Shown here piece after piece: positions 57,411-64,000 of a DNA stretch of 64,000 nucleotides (position 1 is the first letter of the stretch; the number at the start of each line of letters is the position of its first letter). Below the pieces are notes generated by a model. That model saw only the letters and a list, made by a program, of their open reading frames with translations. It was not told where the DNA came from and searched no databases. The position numbers were made by a program, and so were the translations under genes. Source of the stretch: Aquila chrysaetos chrysaetos (taxonomy: Eukaryota > Chordata > Aves > Accipitriformes > Accipitridae); assembly GCF_900496995.4 (NCBI RefSeq), contig NC_044018.1:14346501-14410500 (forward strand). Direction: 5' to 3'.

Positions 57411-57512
57411 CTTTTCTTTCCTTTTCTTTTCTTTTCTTTTCTTTTCTTTTCTTTTCTTTTCTTTTCTTTTCTTTTCTTTTCTTTTCTTTTCTTTTTTCTT
57501 TTTTTTTTTTTA
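57411..57512 (-). repeat. (TTTTC)n pentanucleotide microsatellite
   Basis: About sixteen CTTTT units on the plus strand (57411-57490), one with a CTTTC variant near the start, followed by a T-rich decayed end. The minus strand is all purine (AAAAG). Like the tract at 22953 it can form triplex DNA and gives spurious Lys/Arg-rich frames. Confidence 0.97.
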
Positions 57513-58797
57513 ATCCAGAATATGTGTAACATTTTGGAGGATTTTGCCACTATTTCGAAGAAAGTTATTTCCACAGTTATACAAATGAATTAAAGTAATC
57601 CCACAGAAGAAAGTGACGTATCTGCAAAACCTCCTTTTATTCTAGAGCTATGAGACAAGCAGTTGATATTCCTTTGCCACCATCTAAAATAATGAGTAAC
57701 ACAGTTACAATTCCATCTATTTATATCTCAGCTGTGAAGCAAGACAACTGTGCAGTAACTTACCCTCTTTTGCAAAGCTGGAGTAAAAAAAAAAAATGGG
57801 ACAGAGACAGGACAGTCTGACACAGCAAAGAGCAGGAGAGGTCCAAGGAGGAGGCATGCACTGCAGGAAGCCTGTCAGCAGTAGGTAGAAATCTGGGGTA
57901 GCCTGGAGGTTTGAGAAGCTCGTGGCAAGGATTAGAAAAGAAGGGACTTGGGTCTGACTGGGACCTAGGGACAACTCTTTAGGGGCTGTGGGACAGCTAC
58001 AGAGAGGTGGGAATGAAATGAGGAAGCAGTGGCCAAGAGTGGAGGATCAATGGAAAGGGATAAGGGAGGAGTGAGACATCCAAGTCAGAAGGGGTATCAA
58101 AAAAAGAGAAGAAGTCAATGGCTGGGAGACCCCAGTTGTATATATACTGGCAACTGCTTCTACCAGGAATCAGCACGAGTCCAATGAAATGCACGAAAAG
58201 ATTCTCACTGACTTGGGCAGCCTTTGGGTAAAGTGAAGTTCTCTAAAATAAAGCACTGTAAATGTTATTACTTCCAAATTCAGCACATATAGGCAGGATT
58301 CAAGTCCAGAATGCTGAAGACATTCCTCTTCATCTGGAGCGGATTCTCCACACTGATACCACATGATGAAATCAGCTTCCAAAAATGATCAAAAGACAGG
58401 CAGGGAATGGCTGCCTGACAAAGTGTCCTTCTAACAGACATGAAGGTCACTAAATTTAGGTTTGAAAAATTCAAAGTAGAGAGTGCCTAACAAGAACATT
58501 ACAGACAAGGAATTTCATTGCATCTTTTATACTCTCTCAGTGGTTGAAATTAACTCATTTTCTTGGCAGATGAAATTTTCCATCGTACAGTTTCGTGGCC
58601 TTGCTAGCTTCTCCACAGTTGTGTAAGGATAAGCAAATCCTTCAACTACGCTGTGGCTGCAGAGAAATCTTTGCTGCAAAACGAGTTGAGATCTAGTTAG
58701 AGACTGTGTGCAGATGGTGGCTCAGTAGGAGTGCTCATGCTGCACAGCACAGAAATCCACTTTGTTCCATCCAACCAAATGTAATTATGAGTTGAGG
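57513..58797. other. Unique non-coding DNA
   Basis: No gene or mobile element is recognised. 57780-58100 is purine-rich on the plus strand and somewhat GC-richer, without recognisable ends. Confidence 0.5.
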
Positions 58798-58842
58798 TTT
58801 TTGTTTGTTTGTTTGTTTGGTGGTGTTTCCCCCCCCCCCCCC
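58798..58842. repeat. (GTTT)n plus C14 tract
   Basis: Five GTTT units (about 58798-58818), then GGTGGTG, TTT and an uninterrupted C14 (58829-58842), followed by AGGTATGG. The whole imitates a pyrimidine tract with acceptor AG and an adjoining donor-like GTATGG. Confidence 0.93.
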
Positions 58843-59281
58843 AGGTATGGCTTACAAAAGATGGAGTCATAGGATAAAAAGCCAGCTTCAGGGAAGCAAG
58901 TAGGATTCTTTACTGATAATAAGATTTTGCCTGTACTCCTTGAAGTGATCTTTCATGATTTTTTTTGAGTCTAAGAAAATTCTTAAAGTCACAATACTCA
59001 GAATGAAAACATATGATAAGCTGTTCTGACTTTCACATGAAAATAATTTTTCAAATTTCTGTATCTCAAGATTTCAGAAGAAAGATGAAAACCCAGATAT
59101 TAAAACATGATTTTGCATTTATATATATATTATCTTTATCAATTGCATTTTGAATGATCTCCTGTTCTGAACTCTGAGGTTCATAGTGCAGATTCAAACT
59201 TGAATCAAGCCATTTTATACTACAGTTTTACTTATTAAGTGATACCAATTTTTAAAACTATCACCAAGTTCCTTTTCTCAG
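58843..59281. other. AT-rich unique DNA
   Basis: No feature is recognised before the acceptor-like site at 59281. Confidence 0.5.
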
Positions 59282-59412
59282 TATTATTTTTCTGCTGGTT
59301 CCTGAAATTGTCCAAAGTACTTTCAGAACATAAAAAGAAACATTTCTATCGAAGTGTGCAAGACTTCTGTCCTCTAAGTTGCTTTCCTGAATCAAAGCCT
59401 AAGTCTAAGCAG
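59282..59412 (+). other. Candidate internal exon (131 nt), unidentified
   Basis: A good acceptor (AAGTTCCTTTTCTCAG, ending 59281) and a good donor (AAGCAG|GTAAGAG at 59413) enclose a segment with one open frame. Two bases complete a codon, then 43 codons end in phase 0. The peptide changes from hydrophobic (LFFCWFLKL) to basic and cysteine-bearing (HKKKHFYRSVQDFCPLSC), ending KPKSKQ. An internal acceptor (TACTTTCAG) could shorten it. No family is recognised. Its length and quality of splice sites are similar to the 8514-8643 candidate. Phases do not forbid both in one gene if other exons lie between. Confidence 0.25.
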
Positions 59413-62081
59413 GTAAGAGGCAAATGATATCTAAGAATAGAAAGCAGAAGTGTAATGAGGTCAGCATATACTGTCAGAGAAGATATTAATAGTTTTCTCT
59501 ATGCAAAAATTGTCTTTAGTATTTTAAAGCAACAGTTTCTCCCAAAACTGTTAAAATGTGATTTTTTTAAAAAAGTTCTAGGTTAACTAGAACTTGTTGC
59601 TGCTCTTGTTTTTTTTCTCTTCACATACAGCCAGCTTCTTGTTTGACAGATGACTGCTGAGAAGGATACACAGCAAGGGTGCTAATGGCTCATTCACAAA
59701 GAGTTGTATGAAGCTAGAGACTTTTTTCAAACATTTGAATTTAGGCAATATATACTACCAGTGTACACCTGTTGAGTGTTATCGAGTACTTGATATACTT
59801 GATATATTATAGCTGTGCTTTCACTGCTGTCAGCTATAACCATATAACTCATTTACTAATATAGGTACTTTGGGCTTTATTCTTTTTTTACTGTGAATAA
59901 AATCAATGCAGCCATTATTTTCAGTTTGCTCTTGTATACAGAAAAAAAAAAAGAAAAGATAAGAACTAAATGCTAATCAGTATTCTTCGGCTTCTCCTCT
60001 CATGTTATTCCTTCTAAAGAAAAGTAACTTGAAATGATGCTGTAGGGCCTCATTAGCATATTTAAGAAGTTACCACTAGTAGCTTTTTGAAAGAGAAATG
60101 GGTAATAATCTGGTATTTTCTTAACACTTCAGATGATGCATTTCCTGACTATAATCTTTGCCATTTTTCCTTCTCAGTACGTACCTCTCAAACGTTCAGC
60201 CTAAGAATAAATGGAAAAGAAGCAAACTGGGTACATTACTCGATGCTATTACAAGTGAAAGTATGAAGTCCTAAAAAAATGTTTAAAATATAATATTTGC
60301 AAAAAAGGAAGTTCTAAAGAAGCTGGTTGTAGTGGTTTAGTTCTTTCTCAGTCCTAGCATATGAAAAAGAACCAACTTGAAGTAAATATTCAGCAATGCA
60401 GCTCAAAGAGATTTTTAATTTGTCAATGCCCTACACTAATTCAGGACCTCGTCTCCTGTATATCTGAATATTTGAGACATTCTTCACTTTTCCCTGAATC
60501 CAGGGAAATAAGAACTTGGCCTCTCTTTAGAACTATGCGAAGATTAGGCTTTTAAGGAGAAATAATTTTATAATATTATAGTGTCCATGCTTGCAGATTC
60601 TAATTCTCACAAAGCATGATGCAGAAATGTGTCTGAATACAACTGCATAAAGACCAGGTGACAAGAATTATAATTAAGACATTAAACTATACTGTTGAAA
60701 GCTCCTAGCTATGAATGTCTAACTAAGATGAAGAATGGAAAGATCCTGGAATATCTGAAATTAATCAGCTGAAAAGTAAACAGAAGTGCTGCTACAACTC
60801 CCAGAAGCAGATACTGAACAAAGACACATTTATTTAAAACTGCATAATATACATCAGTGTACAGTTATCAGCTTACCATGACAGTCACAGATTCAGAGTT
60901 TAATTTGGATAAATAGATTGGGAAAGAAATGTTGTTTTCCACTGGCAGGTAAGTCTGTTTTCAGTTCAGATAAATTGTTCCACCAAATAACTTATATTGA
61001 CAGGCTTATGAGGAAAGAAAATATGTTTGTGAGCTGAGGGTACAATTGGGAATGGATTTTATTTATTTAGATATTTTCATATCAGGTGGCAAAGCCATAA
61101 GTTCTGAGGGTTCATTCTGGTGCTAGCAGCAACCTAGATTATAGTATGTCTGAGTTGCCTAGGCTGCAGTATATATTTTTTTCAAAGGTGTGAATTGTAC
61201 AAATAATAGAAAATACCTTGTTTCTTTTAAGCTGCTGCACAAGGTTATATAAGATTGGGGTACTGCTCACCAATCATTTTCTAGACAAACCAAAATAGTA
61301 GCATTGTTGCTTACTCATTCCTTTTTGCTCTCTTTCTCTCTACATTTATCTATATAAACCACATTTATCTACCATGTTTATGAACTAGAAAACCACAATA
61401 AAAAGTAAGTAGTTAAAAATTTAGAGAAAATAGAAAATGCTGGTATTAATTTTGTACGGTTACTCTAAATTCAATCTTATTATTTACACATTATGATATA
61501 GCCTGTAATTGTCTCATCACATGTTTTAGTGGGATTATTGCCTGACTCGGTGCAATAATTATTTTAAAAATTTTTATTACTATTTTAAAAAGGAAATTGA
61601 AAAATCAGAGTTCTGTCATAATGACATCTACCCTTAGTTGCAAGATGAGATTATTATCCTCCATGAAAACCAGCATGTAAGGGAGATAAAATACTTCAGA
61701 GGTCACTTTCAAAGCCAGACACCAAGAGCTGTAGCTACATAAAATTCTCAGAATAATTTCAAGATTATGGTAGGATACATGGCTTAGAGGACTTATTCTC
61801 ATCAGCCTGGTTTTGTTGTTATATATAAGGTGTTTTCCTATGCCATTTGCAGTGTGTCCATATTCCTGATATTTTCCATGTTTAGGCTAGCTCCTCAGGA
61901 GCAATAACCACACATCAGTTTACTTAGCCTACCCTCCCAGTCAGGTTTCAGTGATCTCCAGCTGGCTCCTCATCCTAAATCTTTTTAACCATTTAATAGT
62001 TGTACATCTGTTCTAAGTTTCTCCTCACTCACCTTCCTCTGACTGCAGTTGAATTTCCCTCTCCAGGCTATCTAATTTTTT
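59413..62081. other. AT-rich unique DNA
   Basis: No gene or mobile element is recognised. A consensus donor (CTGGCAG|GTAAGT) at 60950 has no convincing acceptor upstream. A T/A-rich body with stops in all frames. Confidence 0.5.
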
Positions 62082-62399
62082 TTGCCATATTTACTCTTCT
62101 CCCTACCCTTTCTATTTGTTAGGACCCACAATGGGATTAGACTCTTTTTTCGATCAGTTCCTATTCACTGCCGAGTCCAGTGTGTCATATCCCAGAGCCA
62201 CACTCGGAAGAAAAGTCTTGTGATTTCAGGAGCAGCATCTATGAGGAACTTCACTGCTCAGCCCCTCTCAAGAAGATGTGAGAGCTGTGATCTCTCCATG
62301 GTTTATGATACGGCCAGCGGTGCCCAGTTCTTTATGGAAAGAGAAAAGAGAAAGGTCCTCACAATATTCCAGCCAGACTTCAAGATCTGTATCAGATGA
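62082..62399 (+). other. Unassigned 105-codon frame with local CpGs
   Basis: The frame is open from a hydrophobic start (LLFSLPFLFV) through a basic, cysteine-containing middle (HCRVQCVISQSH, SRRCESCDLS) to TGA. The DNA carries several CpGs (TTCGATC, GCCGAG, CTCGGAAG, ACGGCCAGCGG), which is unusual next to its flanks and might mark an old inserted or retroposed sequence. No family is recognised. Confidence 0.18.
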
Positions 62400-63478
62400 A
62401 AGGCCACTAAATCTTTTTTAACACTGAGAAATATGTTTTCCCTACTGTACTTTGCAGAAAAAGCCATAACAAAACTGCTGAAATTTTCCGATGGTATTCA
62501 GTCTGAGTTTAATGATCAGTACAGACATTTTTGCTGAGATAATTAAATATTGGAAAAGATATAATTAACTGAAAAGATACTTTCTTTATATGTGTGTGTG
62601 TAAATGTGATGTACATTTTATAATAGGCATGGTTCTAACTCTAATTTGGCATTCATTTAACATAAAATAATGATTTTAGATATCTATCTATCCATCTATC
62701 TATTTCATATATATGTTATATATATTCTTAATATGCTGAACAGCATTATTTCCTGTTCCCCTTTTCCTGCAAGTTCATATCATTCATTCTTACAAGTTCA
62801 TATTCTTTATTTATCATGTTTGTGAAAGATTAAGAACAAAAAGACCACAAAGTCCCATGCAAATTAATTTTACATTCTGAATATGGCTATAGGTGATGCT
62901 GATCCCATAATTATTTAAAAAAAAAAAAAAAAAAAAAGGAGAATCTAACCAATCCTCTTTGCTATAAACAAGGAATAGATTTCTTTTTAGAGTACCCGTT
63001 TACTAAAACTGTAGCCAAAGGGCAATGTTACCAAGAAAATATTGCCTTTTGACAAGTCCCCTAACACCGAAGCAAAATTTGTACATGTAATGTCAGAGTA
63101 CTAATTATACATAAGAGAGAAAAATAAATTATGTAGGTCAGATTTGTAACACAGTTTTTGAAACTTTGCAGATATCTTCAGTGTGATCATTTAACTTTCA
63201 GTTGTATGTGAAACACAAATTGGAAAGCAGAATGGTCTGACTGGTGGGAAAGGATTTCGATAACAATTAAATTCTTTAGAAGTCCCTGAAATGTAGTGGC
63301 CTAGTCCTTGAAAAGGATATACTGAAAGACCCACATTCAGGTCTTCAAGATGAATTCTCTAGCCTATAAACAGGCCTTTGGCCTTTTAAGTACTACAGGC
63401 AATTTATGTTTTACTGACAAACTTTTCCTGGTACCTTTAGGAATGGTAAACAGATAATGATAAAACTAATCTTCCTCA
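62400..63478. other. AT-rich unique DNA with simple repeats
   Basis: (TATC)n-type tract at about 62680-62704, (TG)4 at about 62592-62600 and an A21 run at 62917-62937. No gene. Confidence 0.55.
62917..62937. repeat. Poly(A) run, 21 nt
   Basis: Uninterrupted run of about 21 A. No adjoining retroposon is recognised. Confidence 0.92.
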
Positions 63479-63800
63479 CAGAAGCATAGAATAATGTAGG
63501 TCAGAAGAAAACTTTGGAGGTCATCTGATTCTACTCCTACTAAACCAGGATGAAATTTAAAGTTGGATAAGGTTTCTCAGTGTCAGACGTTCAAGACTTC
63601 GCTGTGCAAACTGTTCCAGTGATCACCCTCGCTGTGAAGAATTTCTTCCTTATATCTAATCAGGATTCCCCTCATTGCATCTTGTATCTGTGGCCTGTCT
63701 TGCTGGGCACTTCTGAAAAGAAGCTGGGTGTGCTGCCTACTCTTCATATTGCAGCCCTGTACACCATTGGCCTTCACTGCTGCAAGGACACATTGCTGAC
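63479..63800 (-). mobile_element. CR1 3' fragment interrupted by an LTR
   Basis: The left end (CAGAAGCATAGAATAATGTAGG) is the reversed CR1 3' terminus. Next come AACTGTTCCAGTGATCACCC, GTGAAGAATTTCTTCCTTAT and GCTGCAAGGACACATTGCTG, all in CR1 3'-region order. This subfamily differs from the 27-kb and 33-kb copies and has several indels. CR1 similarity stops at 63800, where a retroviral LTR begins, so the LTR inserted into an existing CR1. The rest of the CR1 would lie beyond the window. Confidence 0.85.
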
Positions 63801-64000
63801 TGTCCTGGTTTCAGCTGGGATAGAGTTAACTGTCTTCCTAGCAGCTGGTACGGTGCTATGTTTTGAGTTCAGTATGAGAAGAATGTTGATAACACACTGA
63901 TGTTTTCAGTTGTTGCTAAGTAGTGTTTAGACTAAAGCCAAGAATTTCTCAGCTTCTCATGCCCAGCCAGCGAGAAAGCTGGAGGGGCACAAGAAGTTGG
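63801..64000 (+). mobile_element. ERVL-type LTR, 5' part, runs off the window
   Basis: It begins TGTCCTGGTTTCAGCTGGGA and continues with AGAGTTAACTGTCTTCCTAG and AGCTGGTACGGTGCTATGTT, the well-known start of an abundant bird ERVL LTR family. CAGCGAGAAAGCTGGAGGGG lies near the edge. Only the first 200 bases are visible, so solo LTR versus provirus cannot be decided. The left flank ends TGCTGAC. Confidence 0.88.

Noticed and set aside
57374..57574. Lys/Arg-rich 66-codon frame on the minus strand
   Set aside because: Translation of the (TTTTC)n microsatellite.
60898..60949. Segment before a perfect GTAAGT donor at 60950
   Set aside because: No pyrimidine tract precedes any usable AG, so no exon can be defined.
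1..64000. tRNA, rRNA, CRISPR, operon or bacterial signals
   Set aside because: None seen by reading the window. Composition and repeats are those of bird nuclear DNA.

Overview
This window is vertebrate, almost certainly avian, nuclear DNA from an intergenic or deep intronic region. The evidence is the repeat content. Several CR1 (chicken repeat 1) LINE copies are present, recognisable by the C-terminal ORF2 peptide and by 3' ends resembling AGAATCA. There are also endogenous-retrovirus LTRs with the TG...CA ends and 5-bp target-site duplications usual for ERVL-type elements. No Alu, MIR-rich or L1-rich background is seen. The single-copy sequence is AT-rich, CpG-poor and full of stops. There is no operon, prokaryotic gene, tRNA, rRNA or CRISPR array. 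The species and chromosome cannot be told from the sequence.

Layout. 1-13.4 kb is mostly single-copy AT-rich DNA with homopolymer runs, one candidate exon (8514-8643) and a CpG-richer segment (8.8-9.4 kb). 13.4-15.4 kb holds two related LTRs in the same orientation, 350 bp apart. The second is complete, with a perfect 5-bp duplication and a GC-rich internal minisatellite. 15.5-21.5 kb is unique, with a possible old retroviral remnant at 16.2-17.2 kb. 21.6-22.1 kb is an antisense LTR whose near twin lies at 48.9-49.6 kb. 22.95-23.06 kb is a purine pentanucleotide satellite. 27.2-27.7 kb is the best preserved CR1 copy. 29.48-30.07 kb is a palindromic LTR-derived element with its own 5-bp duplication. 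33.4-34.7 kb has two CR1 ends in opposite orientation. 37.25-37.97 kb is a 3'-truncated sister of the 14.5-kb LTR. 38.9 kb is an ancient CR1 end, and 39.3-40.6 kb is a CR1 copy that has lost its reverse-transcriptase core. 42.4-43.7 kb is a degenerate LTR-like minisatellite region. 43.7-64 kb is largely unique, with simple repeats, small CR1 remnants, an LTR stub at 51.4 kb and a CR1 interrupted by an ERVL-type LTR at the right edge.

No complete protein-coding gene can be supported. The longest open frames lie in GC-rich LTR DNA or simple repeats and are artefacts. A few short open segments flanked by good splice signals (8514-8643, 51986-52037, 59282-59412, all +) could be exons of a gene spanning the window. 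None is recognised, and splice-like pairs are expected by chance in 64 kb.

I found no convincing undescribed functional system. The most unusual object is the 591-bp inverted-repeat LTR element at 29476-30066. Next is the mosaic similarity between the two antisense LTRs 27 kb apart.
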